In this document: positions 43,525 through 54,600 of the stretch, one piece after another
Layout: each line of letters opens with the position of its first letter
Numbering within the stretch: the stretch's first letter is position 1
Assembly: GCA_039961715.1 (NCBI GenBank)
Contig: JABRVW010000060.1
Span: 1-64,000, forward strand
DNA length: 64,000 bases
Direction of reading: 5' to 3'
Source: JACQPU01 sp039961715
GTDB lineage: Bacteria > Bacteroidota > Ignavibacteria > UBA10030
Notes under the pieces: model-generated
The model's input: the letters and a program-made list of their open reading frames with translations, nothing else
The model's database searches: none
What the model was told of the DNA's origin: nothing
Translations under genes and position numbers: made by a program

Positions 43525-44342
43525 GGCTTTTCTGAGATCACGGGGGGCTGCCAGCCTGCCCGGTTCCACTCCTCAAGCTGAACATCCACCGTTCCAAGCG
43601 TGATGCTCATTTCCGCCAGGATGGGGATGGCGGCGCCGTCGTCGCTGAACCAACCCCTGAAATCCCCCGAAAATCCCCCGATGGTCTTGCCGCCGAAGTT
43701 TGCCTTGCCGAAGAGCTCACGGGTCCGGACCGGCTGCTCCAGAGCGCCGATGGAGATCGGCTTCACCGTTGCCGGGAACGTGATATCGGTGAAGAAGAGG
43801 TCGAAATCCACAAGGGTCGGGACGCTCACGGATGTGTCGCGATGCACAAGCGTACGGGCAAGAAAGATCAGCGAGGCGCCGTCAAAGAACCGATCAACGC
43901 TGTCTTTCACTTCCGCTCTGAGGAGCGTGTCGGCGGGAAGCACGTGTTGCGACATCAAAATCCGCTTCAGCGAATCAACAAACACATATCGTGTCACGAG
44001 CGTATCGTCGCCATTGACTTCCCACGATTGGAACGATTCACAGCGGATGGGGTTCGACCGGATGACAGCTTCGTACCGATTGTGCACGCTGATGAAGAAA
44101 AGGTCGGGATTGGAGTCAAGCGTTATTGCGGTTCGATACAGACCAGGCCGGTTTTGTACATTCTCCGTGCTGACGGTGATGGTACCGATCCGGAAGAAAA
44201 GCCATTTCACCTTGTATCGCAATGTTTCGGAGGACGCGAACACGTTGCCGTCCGTTTCCCGCTTCGGGGAGGCGAAAAACGGTTCGGCGATAAGATAACC
44301 ACCGAGAAGCAGCGAACCGAGAAGGCCCGCGACGCGCTTCAT
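43521..44342 (-). CDS. DUF3108 domain protein, exported
   Basis: A 273-residue protein with an N-terminal signal peptide or anchor (MKRVAGLLGSLLLGGYLIAE). The domain begins with ETLRYKVKWLFFRIGTITVS, the usual DUF3108 start in which a protein of the periplasm has repeated beta strands, and ends with GDFRGWFSDDGAAIPILAEM. Family members are thought to work in the envelope, but no activity is known. The start at 44342 is chosen by the signal peptide. It overlaps the epimerase gene by ATGA. Confidence 0.78.
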   Translation of the reverse strand: MKRVAGLLGSLLLGGYLIAEPFFASPKRETDGNVFASSETLRYKVKWLFFRIGTITVSTENVQNRPGLYRTAITLDSNPDLFFISVHNRYEAVIRSNPIRCESFQSWEVNGDDTLVTRYVFVDSLKRILMSQHVLPADTLLRAEVKDSVDRFFDGASLIFLARTLVHRDTSVSVPTLVDFDLFFTDITFPATVKPISIGALEQPVRTRELFGKANFGGKTIGGFSGDFRGWFSDDGAAIPILAEMSITLGTVDVQLEEWNRAGWQPPVISEKP

Positions 44343-44441
44343 GGACAAGGCTTTTCCTCTGCCGTGGACCATTTCAGTACGGCCGTCAAAATAGCGAAAA
44401 ATGGGGTGAATTCCAACGAGGAACCGACACTGCGCCGGCGG

Positions 44442-45470
44442 CTATGGCACTGACTCTACGCGGTGTTCAATGCGCATCCGCGACTGGTATAACTGCGTTT
44501 GCGAGGCATATGCCATCGCTCTGACCGAGAGGCGCGCGGCGATGTACAACTGCTGAAAGAGAAACAAAAGGACCATCGACCAGTAACCGCTTACGGAAAG
44601 AGTACTCTGAAGAAGGGCATACAGAACAATGAAACCGAGTCCGGTTACCACAAGCAGAAGAAACAGGCCGGCGGTTGCAGCGAAGTTGGAAAACACAAAG
44701 CGCATGCCCGCCCAGGTCGCAAATAAAGCACTGAACCGGTCATCAACAACGGTGCGGATTTTGGCGTAATCGAAACACAGGATAAGAATACCAAGAACGA
44801 TCAGTATGACCGCATTGCGAATCATGTAATGCAAGAATGGGGTCCACTCCGAAGGGGAATCCTGCGTCATGGACGGTATGCTCCCCGTCCACCAATCCAC
44901 GATCCCTTCGAAGAACACAAGCCCTATGATCAGAAACACCAGCGAGATCCTGAAAAATTTCCCGAAGTATTTTGCTCCTTCCATCAGGAATTCCTGAAAC
45001 GTCACACGGTACGGCTTCGCAAACGACCCGATGAATGACCCGGCGAGGAAGGTCGAGGCGAGCAGATAGACAAACGTCAGAATTGTCACCGGTCCGAGGT
45101 ATTCGATGCCGACCCTCCAGCGAAACACAAGATCCACCAGAAAATTGCCGATGGCTTTCAGGACGACGCCGGAGAGAAACATCTCATAGTGTGCAAAGAA
45201 AGGGGCGTATCCGGTGATCGTATAATCGAAGGAACGCACGAGCGAATGCTCCTGATGATCCGCCCGGAAGGTATCGAACCAGTTCGAATCCAGGCCCTGC
45301 AAAAGCTTCTCCTCATACACGGTACTGCCAATGTAGTCGTCGAGGAGATTGACGATCGGAAGCGCCACGGTGAAGGCAAGTACCACGTTGACGATCCAGG
45401 CGAAGAACACCATTCGCTTGGCTTGCCAGGCCTGTCGGAATCCGATACGGAAAGCCTGAAGAATGCTCAT
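44442..45470 (-). CDS. Multipass membrane protein of unknown function
   Basis: A 342-residue protein with about six hydrophobic segments and a soluble loop around residues 48-85. It begins MSILQAFRIGFRQAWQAKRM, the sort of amphipathic helix seen in small DUF4013-like membrane proteins, but I cannot place it with confidence. No transporter or enzyme motif is visible. Its start overlaps the DUF2339 stop by ATGA, so both are made together. Confidence 0.7.
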   Translation of the reverse strand: MSILQAFRIGFRQAWQAKRMVFFAWIVNVVLAFTVALPIVNLLDDYIGSTVYEEKLLQGLDSNWFDTFRADHQEHSLVRSFDYTITGYAPFFAHYEMFLSGVVLKAIGNFLVDLVFRWRVGIEYLGPVTILTFVYLLASTFLAGSFIGSFAKPYRVTFQEFLMEGAKYFGKFFRISLVFLIIGLVFFEGIVDWWTGSIPSMTQDSPSEWTPFLHYMIRNAVILIVLGILILCFDYAKIRTVVDDRFSALFATWAGMRFVFSNFAATAGLFLLLVVTGLGFIVLYALLQSTLSVSGYWSMVLLFLFQQLYIAARLSVRAMAYASQTQLYQSRMRIEHRVESVP

Positions 45471-47320
45471 GAGGAAGCCCTTTGTTCTGATGACGGAACG
45501 GAATCAAACAAGACATTCTTGTACCTCTGGTACGCGTATGAGACACCCAACAGGATGACGCCGAGCCCGAGAAAGGAGAATACGCGGTAGAGTGTTTCAA
45601 GGAAGGCGAGATCGATGATGAAGATCTTCAGAATCGTGAGACCAAACAGGCCGATGGCGAAGTACCGTGGTCCCCGCACACCCCTCCACAGTCCCACCGC
45701 CATCGCAAGAATGGAGTAAATGAGCCACAGAACGGAGATTGCGAGTTGGCGAAGGTTGAGGACGGAGGTGATCTCGTCTTTGATCGTTTCGCCGGGATGG
45801 TCCCGTCGAAGAACATGCAGAGCATGTCTGAAAAAATCGTTCGTTTCTGCTGTCAAGATGACAAAGAGCGTCAGGAAGAACACAAACCCGAGGATTGGTC
45901 GACATTTCCGTGCCAGAGCCGAGGCTGTCCGGGCGGAGATAAGAGTGGCTGCGCCGATCGCCGCCGCGAGAGTAACCGCGGTGAGCACTCGGGGCGTTGC
46001 CAGAAGCGTAAAGTCGCCGATGGGCTCGTACACCAATGATCCATCCAGCGTGAAGAATCCGAACAGAGCACACGCAAAGAATCCCAGGGCGGAAACAAGA
46101 AACGCCGTTCGCTGATACTTTGCTCCGGCAAGAAAAAGCAGAAAGGCTTCCACAGCCCACAGACGGACGGTGTTCGTTTCGCTGAACTCGAAAGCCGTTC
46201 CCAGGAGCAGGAGGCCTGCGGTCATGGCCTCAAACCGCTCGGGGGTTCCCCGTGTGCTCTCGCGGGGAAGAACGCGTCCAACAGGAACCGAGAGGGCATA
46301 CACCAGGGCCAGGGCAAGGAAGGCTATGCCGACGCTGTCGGGATCCCTGTTTCCGATGAGAATCCCGATTGCGATGGAAGTCAGGAGCCCGTGAAATGAT
46401 TGCACCGTATGCCGAACCGCCGTCAGGGAAGCAAATCCCAACTTTTGACGCAGAAGGTCTGCAACGTGGAAGAGAAGCCAGAAGACGCCAAGGAAGAAAA
46501 GGGTCAGCGCAAAATCCCCATCAGTGTAAAATTCTGCATACCATGCGAAATACACCGTGAACAGGGCGGTAAGCGACAGCGGCTCCAGAATGTACCAGGC
46601 TTCCTTTCTGAGCGTGATGCCGAGGAGCCCAACCGTCAGAAGTGCCGCGTAGGTGAACAAAGCGATCTCATTCGACTCACCGGTGCTGAGCAGGAACGGC
46701 GTAAGGAATCCACCGAGCCATCCGAGGATGCTCACTGCAAGCGAGTCATAGCGAACGGCTTGAACCAGCGTGAGAATGGTCACGCCCGACATGAGGACAA
46801 ATGCGGCCCATTGAGGGATCAGATGATAGAAGTTGAATGATGCGTACAGAGAAAGGTAGAGAATGGCAATGCCCGCTCCCACAAGACCCTGCGCAAAGAT
46901 CGCGTATCCGCGCGTTCGCGAGCGATCGCCGGCCCAAAGGCAGAGGAAACCAGTGATGATCCCGATCAACACGCGCAACGTTTCGCTCAACCAGCCGTGG
47001 TCGAATGCATACTTCAAAAAGAAGCCCATTCCGATCACCAGTGCCGCCGCGCCGATGCGGTTCATGAGCCGTCCGCCGATCAAGGCTTCCAGCTCCTGCT
47101 GGTGGATGCCCGTGCTCTGTGCTTCGGCCGGCTCCGCCTTTGTTGTTGGCCGGGGAACGGGAGGAGGAGGCGCTGCAGGGGTCGCAGTCGCTCGTTCCGC
47201 ACGGATTCCCGCCTGCTCTTCAAGCCGCGAAATCCGCTGGCCGAGGGAGCTCACGCGGACAAAGAGCACGATGAGGAGAACGATCGGGACGATTAAAATG
47301 AGCAGGGCAATTGCAGCCAT
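45467..47320 (-). CDS. DUF2339 multipass membrane protein
   Basis: A 617-residue protein. It has an N-terminal helix, a short coiled coil (SSLGQRISRLEEQAG), a Pro/Ala-rich linker and then some eighteen to twenty hydrophobic segments with the DUF2339 start LIGGRLMNRIGAAALVIGMGFFLKYAFDH. The linker-helix part is the usual marker of this family, whose function is unknown; an envelope role is likely. It is separated by only three bases from the M1 gene upstream. Confidence 0.85.
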   Translation of the reverse strand: MAAIALLILIVPIVLLIVLFVRVSSLGQRISRLEEQAGIRAERATATPAAPPPPVPRPTTKAEPAEAQSTGIHQQELEALIGGRLMNRIGAAALVIGMGFFLKYAFDHGWLSETLRVLIGIITGFLCLWAGDRSRTRGYAIFAQGLVGAGIAILYLSLYASFNFYHLIPQWAAFVLMSGVTILTLVQAVRYDSLAVSILGWLGGFLTPFLLSTGESNEIALFTYAALLTVGLLGITLRKEAWYILEPLSLTALFTVYFAWYAEFYTDGDFALTLFFLGVFWLLFHVADLLRQKLGFASLTAVRHTVQSFHGLLTSIAIGILIGNRDPDSVGIAFLALALVYALSVPVGRVLPRESTRGTPERFEAMTAGLLLLGTAFEFSETNTVRLWAVEAFLLFLAGAKYQRTAFLVSALGFFACALFGFFTLDGSLVYEPIGDFTLLATPRVLTAVTLAAAIGAATLISARTASALARKCRPILGFVFFLTLFVILTAETNDFFRHALHVLRRDHPGETIKDEITSVLNLRQLAISVLWLIYSILAMAVGLWRGVRGPRYFAIGLFGLTILKIFIIDLAFLETLYRVFSFLGLGVILLGVSYAYQRYKNVLFDSVPSSEQRASS

Positions 47321-47323
47321 GAT

Positions 47324-49465
47324 CTAACGCCAGAACGATCCTACTTCCATGAAATTCTGCACCCAGAAGAGCCAACGAATGCCGAGAGCTCGAGCGGCGG
47401 TGGAACGAAATCCGGAAGGTCGGACAACCTTGCTGTTGTTCACATAGTTGACGTCCATGACGATCTTCATGTCCGGATCGACGACGGCATACCGAACCGG
47501 CGAATTCGTCCTGTACACGAATTGCGTCCACCGGTACTCGCCGTCCCAATGCTCCCGTCGTTCCTCCCCGTTGTCAAAGACGACAAGGACATCCACCGGT
47601 GAAATGGCTTCTCCCTCCCGGCTGACTACCACAGTGCATTCGTACGCGGAGTCGGGCGGCGCGGGAGGATCCACCGGTTGTCCATTGTTCGTAAACACGC
47701 CCGCGGGCGGAGGAAGCCTTCGGTTCACGATGGACTCAATCTTGTAGTCGAACAGATTACTGCTGTACCAGGTGTTGCGGAAAAACCAGCTCATGTCGTT
47801 TCCGGTTACTTCGTTGACGACGGCGATGAAGTCTTGAGAAGTGGGGTGTTTGAAGCGATAACGGTGGTGGTAGGTGCGCAGAATTCGGTACATGGCTTCC
47901 TCCCCCACCGTGTATTCCAATTGCCAGAGCGACATCGCGGGCTTCGTGTAGGAATTCAGGCCATAGGACTGAAAGTACTCCCACCCCCTGCGGGCCATGA
48001 CATCGTTCTTGCCTTGGTTCCGAAGCTGAAGATTTCCGCTGGAGTATCGCGATTGTTCGATGTCGTTGAACACGTAGGGAATCCCCACGAAGGACCCGGC
48101 TCCCGGTCCACCAAAGAAATACCGAACCGCCTTGAACGGAGGCCAGGCAGTCTGCAGAACACGGTCCTGAGAGTACGAATTGAAACCTTCATCGAGCCAG
48201 GCTTCCTCGAACTCGTTGTTGCCGATCAGCCCATACCAGAACTGGTGGCCGAATTCATGGACGGTGACGCTTTCGGGAGACGGAGCTTCCTTCGGGGCAA
48301 ACATGGTTCCCCCTCCCGTGAAGATCGTCGGATACTCCATGCCACCCGACCTGCTGTCGTTGGCCGGATCGACCACCGTGACCGTCTCGTAGGGGTACTC
48401 TCCGTACCACTCTCCGTAGTATCGCAGGGCCTTGAAGGTCGCCTCAAAATAGCGCTCAACCAGATTCTGGTGATGTGGTTGGGACAGAAGGATGACCTGG
48501 ACGGGCCTCAGCGGATGGTGACGGTCCAGGCGTTCGCCTTCTTCGGGCTCTGCGTGAACGAATGTTCTGACCTCACGGACCAGGCTAGGAGATGCAACCC
48601 ATGTGAAATCGTGGACATCTTCCTGATAAAACCGATGAGTGGTGGTTCCGTCGCTGTTTTGGCGAATCTCCCGCGGAATCCCCCCTGTTGCACCTATGAC
48701 GTAATGATCCGGAAGGGTGATCTTCACGTCATAGACCCCGTAGTCTGCGAAGAATTCAGTCGTCGCATGAAACTGGTGGCAATTCCACTCGCCGTTCCAC
48801 CACACGCCGATCTTCGGAAACCACTGGGCCACAAAATGATAGTCCCTGATGGCCCCCGTGCGGGATATCGGAAGAGGCTGTTTTGTTTCAAACTCGATGC
48901 GCAGTCTGAGGGTTTCTCCATTTCTAATCGGCCGCGGAGTGGCGATCTGGAAAACTGTTTGATCGTCGGCATTGTCGTCGTCGGGCTGAATATAACGGAA
49001 GGTTCCCGTGATGTCCGTTTCGCCGCGCTGGTCAAGCATGACCACGCGCGTAACGTTGGTATAACCATAATCCTCCTGCTTCATGTTCGGGCGGCCGAGT
49101 CTCCATCCGCTTTCTTTGGCAAACGTACTCCGATTGTTCTTCCAGGCGTTGTGATACAGATGAAAGGGGAATTGGGATTGAGGACGGCCTGTCGTGTTCT
49201 TCCATTCAAGGATTTCCCATCCCGAGATGCGCCGGGCATCCGGATCCAGCCGGACATCCATGGTGTAGTTGGCGATGCGTTCGCTCCGCGGCGGAAGTGT
49301 GAGGGCGCGATCCCAGGCCGCGAGAGCTGAACCCTGGGAGAGACTGGGTCGTGGCGGCGAATCGATGGCGCGATTGCTTTGAGGCAGGCCAAGGAACGCG
49401 ACGAGAGCGAGCGCGACTGCAACCAACACGCCGCCTTCAAGGAGGGAAAGGAACCGACGGGACAT
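47324..49465 (-). CDS. M1 family metallopeptidase, membrane-anchored or secreted
   Basis: A 713-residue gluzincin with one N-terminal hydrophobic segment. The zinc motif is HEFGHQFWYG (about residue 401) with the third ligand Glu in EAWLDEGFNSY, spaced as in HExxHx18E. The substrate-binding GxMEN-type loop is GGMEYPTIFTG, a Tyr-Pro variant of GAMEN. The N-terminal beta saddle starts IANYTMDVRLDPDARRISGW. It trims amino acids or small peptides in the periplasm. GGAG lies before the ATG, and TATATT with poor -35 is seen at 49507-49512 (minus strand). Confidence 0.9.
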   Translation of the reverse strand: MSRRFLSLLEGGVLVAVALALVAFLGLPQSNRAIDSPPRPSLSQGSALAAWDRALTLPPRSERIANYTMDVRLDPDARRISGWEILEWKNTTGRPQSQFPFHLYHNAWKNNRSTFAKESGWRLGRPNMKQEDYGYTNVTRVVMLDQRGETDITGTFRYIQPDDDNADDQTVFQIATPRPIRNGETLRLRIEFETKQPLPISRTGAIRDYHFVAQWFPKIGVWWNGEWNCHQFHATTEFFADYGVYDVKITLPDHYVIGATGGIPREIRQNSDGTTTHRFYQEDVHDFTWVASPSLVREVRTFVHAEPEEGERLDRHHPLRPVQVILLSQPHHQNLVERYFEATFKALRYYGEWYGEYPYETVTVVDPANDSRSGGMEYPTIFTGGGTMFAPKEAPSPESVTVHEFGHQFWYGLIGNNEFEEAWLDEGFNSYSQDRVLQTAWPPFKAVRYFFGGPGAGSFVGIPYVFNDIEQSRYSSGNLQLRNQGKNDVMARRGWEYFQSYGLNSYTKPAMSLWQLEYTVGEEAMYRILRTYHHRYRFKHPTSQDFIAVVNEVTGNDMSWFFRNTWYSSNLFDYKIESIVNRRLPPPAGVFTNNGQPVDPPAPPDSAYECTVVVSREGEAISPVDVLVVFDNGEERREHWDGEYRWTQFVYRTNSPVRYAVVDPDMKIVMDVNYVNNSKVVRPSGFRSTAARALGIRWLFWVQNFMEVGSFWR

Positions 49466-49543
49466 GGTGAGTCTCCTGGGTCTTATTCTGTACCAAACGG
49501 TTTCTGAATATAGGAAAAAGCGGCCTGAAAAGAGATACGCCCG

Positions 49544-51583
49544 TCAGCGGCTGCGAATCCGGGCCCGGAGATCTTCCAGAAGCCTGGGATCTTGTTTGTA
49601 GCCCATTGTTTCAAGCCGCTCAAAGTGCTGTAAGGCAGCGGCATAGTCTCCCTTTCCCATGAAAGCCAGGCCCCGGTTTCGGAATGCGTCAACGTGATTC
49701 GGATTAAGCTCCAGGGCGCGCGTGAAATCGTGGATCGCAGGATCAAACATGCCGAGGTTGGCATAGGCGCTTCCCCGGTTGACGAAAACGGCCTCCGAGG
49801 CAAAGCCCAGGCTCAACGCTTGTGTGTAATCCCGAATGGCCGAGGTGAAGTCGCCGAGACGGAAGGACACGTCACCGCGCCGCATGTAAGCTTCTCCAAA
49901 ATCCGGTTGAAGCCGGATGGCGATTGTGAAATCGCGGAGGCTTTCGTCGGCTCTTCGCAAAAGATCGTACACCTGCCCCCGCAGCACGAGGGCAAGGACG
50001 TTTCCCGGCTCGATCTCAAGAGCCTTATTGCATGCGGCAAGCGCTTCGGGAAGATTCCGCTGAAGCATGTGCACCCGGGCTGCATTGATGAAGGCATCGG
50101 TGTAAACAGGATAAGCATCATGCGCCCTTCGATAATCTGCAAGCGCCATGTCATATCGTCCCTGGCGGGCATGGATGTTCCCCCGATTGTTCCACCCGAT
50201 TGCAAGCGTGCTATCGCGCTCAAGCGCAAGCGTATAATCGTCAAGAGCCTGCTCCAATTTTCCCCGTTCCGCATATGCAAGTGCACGGTGGACGTATGCC
50301 ATGGGCGGGGGGGGATCGGAGGCTTCAAGAACCGAGTTCCAGAGCGTCAGGCTGTTCTCCCAGACCTTTGTGCGTTCGCGCGTTGCAAAGGCGAGCAGAA
50401 GAACAGCAACGGCCGCGGCGACAGAGACCAGTGCACGGGGAAGACCGCGCGAAACGAACCGCTCATGGACCCGAACCGCAGCAAGGGCCACGATCATCAA
50501 CAGACCGGTAAGCGGAATGTAGGTGAAACGATCGGCGATCAGGGCGACACCGGCAGGGGCAACTTGAAGCACCGGTACGAGGGTGACCAGATACCAGAGC
50601 ACGCCAAAGGCCACGAGGGGGGCCCGGTCTCGGAGGAAGAAGGCGCCTGCGAGGATTCCGCCCACGATGAAAGGAAAAGCGAAGAAAATGGCCGGGACTT
50701 CACCGCTTGTCAAAGGCGCCTGGTAGAGAGCGGAGAGATTTACGGGTAAGAGAAGTTTCCCCGCATAAAAAAACACGGCCCATGAGGCAAGAGCAATTCG
50801 CTCGAAAAACGAGAAAGCGGCCTGGCCGGTCTGAATCTGCTGAAGGGAACTTGTCGCGGGGTCATGCGCGATCAGGGCAAGGACGCCCGATGCCATGGCC
50901 AGCAGGAAAAAAGGGATCTTCTCCATGACAACGGATCGCGCCAGTGTTCGCCGCTCAAAGACGTCGATGAGGACAAGGATCACGGGGAATGACATCGCCA
51001 TGGCCTTGGAAAGCAGGGAGAAAAGGAACGCAATGCCTGAGAGGAGGAGAAGAGCTCTCCTGTGCGGCGTACGAACGTACGCCAGATAGACAAGCAGGCC
51101 GGCAAAGTATCCGACGGCACATAAGACGTCCTTGCGCTCCGTCACCCAGGCAACGGATTCCACGCGAAGAGGATGGACCGCAAACAGGAGTGCGGTCAGG
51201 AGGGCAAGAGGTATGCTCTGCCTGAGACGAAATACGAACCAGAGAACCAGGACTGCACTGACGCAATGGAGAACAACATTGGTCGAGTGATAGAGCGCAG
51301 GCTCCAGCCCGGCAATCTGATATTCCACAGCGAACGAGAGCAAAACGAGCGGAATGTAATGACGGAATTCCCGGAGAGAATCAAATGAGAACATGGCTGA
51401 GATGTTCTCGGCGTTCAGGGAGCGGATCAGGCGATTCTCGGTGACGAGAACGGGATCGTCCCAGTTGGTGAATCCGGCGGTGAAGACGGGGGAAAACGTG
51501 ATGAAAGTGACGAGGATGACAAGGGCGGAGGCGCCGGTGAGTCGGTTTCTCGTCTCTTGGTTCAAGTGTTCAAAGAAGGGCAT
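49544..51583 (-). CDS. TMTC-like membrane glycosyltransferase with TPRs
   Basis: A 679-residue protein. Residues about 15-400 have some ten helices with the GT-C acidic motif in the first loop (FTNWDDPVLVTENR) and the AVHPLRVESVAWVTERKDVL block, which is diagnostic for TMTC-type O-mannosyltransferase-like proteins. The rest is at least seven TPRs (for example AIGWNNRGNIHARQGRYDMA). In animals TMTC enzymes mannosylate cadherin domains; bacterial relatives have no proven substrate. The gene has its own promoter 32-60 bases upstream. Confidence 0.85.
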   Translation of the reverse strand: MPFFEHLNQETRNRLTGASALVILVTFITFSPVFTAGFTNWDDPVLVTENRLIRSLNAENISAMFSFDSLREFRHYIPLVLLSFAVEYQIAGLEPALYHSTNVVLHCVSAVLVLWFVFRLRQSIPLALLTALLFAVHPLRVESVAWVTERKDVLCAVGYFAGLLVYLAYVRTPHRRALLLLSGIAFLFSLLSKAMAMSFPVILVLIDVFERRTLARSVVMEKIPFFLLAMASGVLALIAHDPATSSLQQIQTGQAAFSFFERIALASWAVFFYAGKLLLPVNLSALYQAPLTSGEVPAIFFAFPFIVGGILAGAFFLRDRAPLVAFGVLWYLVTLVPVLQVAPAGVALIADRFTYIPLTGLLMIVALAAVRVHERFVSRGLPRALVSVAAAVAVLLLAFATRERTKVWENSLTLWNSVLEASDPPPPMAYVHRALAYAERGKLEQALDDYTLALERDSTLAIGWNNRGNIHARQGRYDMALADYRRAHDAYPVYTDAFINAARVHMLQRNLPEALAACNKALEIEPGNVLALVLRGQVYDLLRRADESLRDFTIAIRLQPDFGEAYMRRGDVSFRLGDFTSAIRDYTQALSLGFASEAVFVNRGSAYANLGMFDPAIHDFTRALELNPNHVDAFRNRGLAFMGKGDYAAALQHFERLETMGYKQDPRLLEDLRARIRSR

Positions 51584-51614
51584 TCAGGAATCTGCGCAAG
51601 AAGAGGCACGGAAG

Positions 51615-51643
51615 AGTGTACCGCACAATTCCTTTGAATGCAA
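51615..51643 (-). promoter_or_regulatory. Promoter of the TMTC-like gene
   Basis: Read on the minus strand: TTGCAT (51643-51638), 17 bases and TACACT (51620-51615). The start codon at 51583 is 31 bases past the -10. The same TTGCAT/17-bp grammar is seen before argC and the gene at 8189. Confidence 0.5.
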
Positions 51644-51653
51644 GATTTGCTAG

Positions 51654-54600
51654 CTAGTAGGGTGAGACTCTGGGTTGAATCACGGCGAGCTTGAGCACCT
51701 TCGTTTCGCCAATGTCGGGCATTTCGACGTAACAGAGGTAGAGGCCGCTTGCAACCTGCCAGTTGTCCCTGTTTCGGAGATCCCATTCCAGGAATTGGGA
51801 TGGGTCATTCTTTTCAAGAATGCGCACCAGATGTCCTGCAAGGTTGAAGATACGGATGGTGACACGCGGCGGGAGGTTGTTGAAGGTCACAAAACTCCGG
51901 TACAGGGTGGTTTCCTGCTCGCGGCCCGCGTAGTACGGATTGGGAAACACCCCCACGTTGCTCGCGGCGGCTTTCTGAATCTCAAGTCCCGATTGAACTG
52001 AAGGGGTCGTGAAGGAGTATGTATCGAGCGACGAGTTCCGTCGCGGAGCGACAATTCGAAAAATCGTACCTGTCTCGGGAAGCCCCTGCGGGACATTCGT
52101 GGGGAAAGAAGGATCACTCACGCTTCCCCCGTTCCAGAGCACCAGCACCATTGGTGACAGAACCTGCTCCCCGGGGGAAGAAAGCCCTGATACCCAATCC
52201 TGGTATCCCGCATCTCCCGGTGCGGGATTTTGCGGCTGGTACCATGCAATGGCCTCGGTTTCCGGGTCGTTGTCGCCGCCGGAAAACGTATGATCGATCG
52301 GGCGCAGATTGAACAGACCGTTGCCGTCTCCATCTGCAACAACCGGAATCATCCGATAATCGTCACTGGCATCGCCGGGTGTGCCGCGGATATTCCAGAG
52401 TTCAAAGGGAACATCGATGGCCGGAGGACCGGGAGAGCCGTCGGCGGCTTTTCCTCCGGCCGCCGTAAACCGAAGTTCGAATTGGTTATCGAGAATTCTC
52501 GGCCAATTTGCGCCATTGTTGCCAATCCGGCTGAGGAACAGCGCATACGTCATTGGCAGATTCCCTTCCTGAGGCACATGGATCCCCCATCCTTGCGAGG
52601 CGCTCAGTGCGGACGTTTGCTGGCGGGTCCCGTCAGGAATTCCATCCGTTGTAGAGGGGTGCGGGAACCCGTTAAAAGAGAACGCGGCATCTTCCGGCGG
52701 TGAAAGCACTCCCCCGCCGTTGGCCACGACGAGGAACTCCCTGAATTCCTCCGGAGCATCGGAAACTCTTACTTGAATGCCGTCGATGATCGGGAAAGAG
52801 CCATCGCTGGATTGATTCGTCCTTCCCGAAATCACGACATTTCCCAACGTGGAGTTCTCGAGATCCCAAACGACGGTGTTTCCAACCGGGCGAAATCGCA
52901 CAACGTAAGATGCGCCTGTGGTTGCAAGCGGATTCACGACAAGAGCGGAAACTGAGCCGTCGCTGGGGCCCGAGTGTGTTACCTGCAGGCTGTCTCCGAA
53001 CGCGGCACCCGGAATGACTCCAAAGGGAATTCTCGGCTTGGCGGAGACTCTGCCAGGCTGGGACTCAAATGAGCCCGGAAGGATTCCTGGTTCTGGCGAG
53101 TAATTATACGCGGTGACGGCAAAATGATACTCCTCCCCGTTGCGCAGTCGCCGGGGAACAAGGGAGTTCGTAAGGAGATCGCGCGAAACCGAGATGAACC
53201 GTTCCACACCACTGTCATTGCCCTTCTGCGTCAGAATGGGTCTGGCTTCTCCCGTTACGGGGTCGAATTGCATGCTGACAATGGACTTGATTCCGTTCTT
53301 CACGTCAAACGTGGCGATCTTGATTCCTTGAGAAACATCCGTTCCCGGTCCCGGAAGTTGGTACACGTTGTATCCTTCGAACCGATAGCTGCGCGCAATG
53401 ACCTCGGTTTCCGTTGCCTCGGCCTGGCTTGAGGAACCCCATTCCAGAATGATCTGGCCATCAAGTTCCGTGGCTCTGACAACGGGAGCTGTGGGCGCCC
53501 GCGGTACGGAAAAGAGACCTTTCTGGATTGTTTCAGAGAATCTCGCTGCTGCTTTCATGACTCCCACACTGGAAAGCCGGTCTGCTCCAAGCCCGAAGAC
53601 CACGGAAACAATCACTTCCTGTGTGTCCCCGGAAGAAAGTCTGAAAGGACCTGCGGAAACAAGAAATCTTCTGTCGCCGGGATGGAACGAATAGGAAGTG
53701 CCCAGGCCATCGAGGAAGCCGACTCCCGCGATCGGATCGCCGGACAACGGAAACGGCGTGGGAGATACCCCGGGTGGGTGGGCATAGGGAATGTCTGCCG
53801 TGTTGAGTGTGCCCAGGGGGGCGTAGCCGCGGAGCATCTTCCACCACTGACCGGTGACGCTTGCATAACTACGGGACTCCCCCGCGGGAGGATCTGCGTA
53901 CGGCGAACTCCCAAAGTACGCAAATGAAGTCATCGGGAGATTCTTTGCTCCCTGAACCACGCGAAACCCCTTGTAGCCTGAATCCGATGGTGATGGAACG
54001 AGAGGACCCTGGAGCATGCGGTATCCGACAGACGGCGGTGCTACACCGAAGTTTCTGAACGTTGCATCTTCGTCGTTGGAATTGTATCCGTAGCCCAGAT
54101 TAAGGTCCACGTCGCATCCAATGACGTCATCAGAAAATGATCCAATGTCTGTGTCCACCCACTGCCCGACAAACATGCTGTCAATGGAGAACGATCCTCT
54201 CTGGGTCCCGGGAGCGGGGTCAACATCCACACCGCCTTTGTTGATGATCTTGTATCGCGTGAAATAGATGTTTTGAAGAGGAAAACTTCCCCCGTACGCC
54301 CAGACTGTTTTCTGAATCTCGAGCCCCGTTGGTTTGGAATTCGCGAAAAGGTCGGATTGGCTCTCGTCGAGATCATTATAGATCATGAAGACAACCTGAT
54401 CCGCGGGCGCATGCCCCTCGAGGTCGGCAATCCCGGGCTCGTCATATCTCCCGGTTCGGAGGCTGTCGAGGAGGTGCTCCGCAGGAAACGCAGGAGCCTG
54501 ATAGCCGGGGAGGCCGTTGCGCTCAATGTAGGGAGCTCCGAGGTGAACAGGCCACTCAGCCCAGTCCTTTTCGTACTGGTTGTAAACCGCCTGCATGTGA

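Noticed and set aside
47678..49330. 550-residue open frame on the plus strand
   Set aside because: It is antisense to the M1 peptidase gene, whose zinc motif and GGMEYPT loop prove the minus strand is coding.
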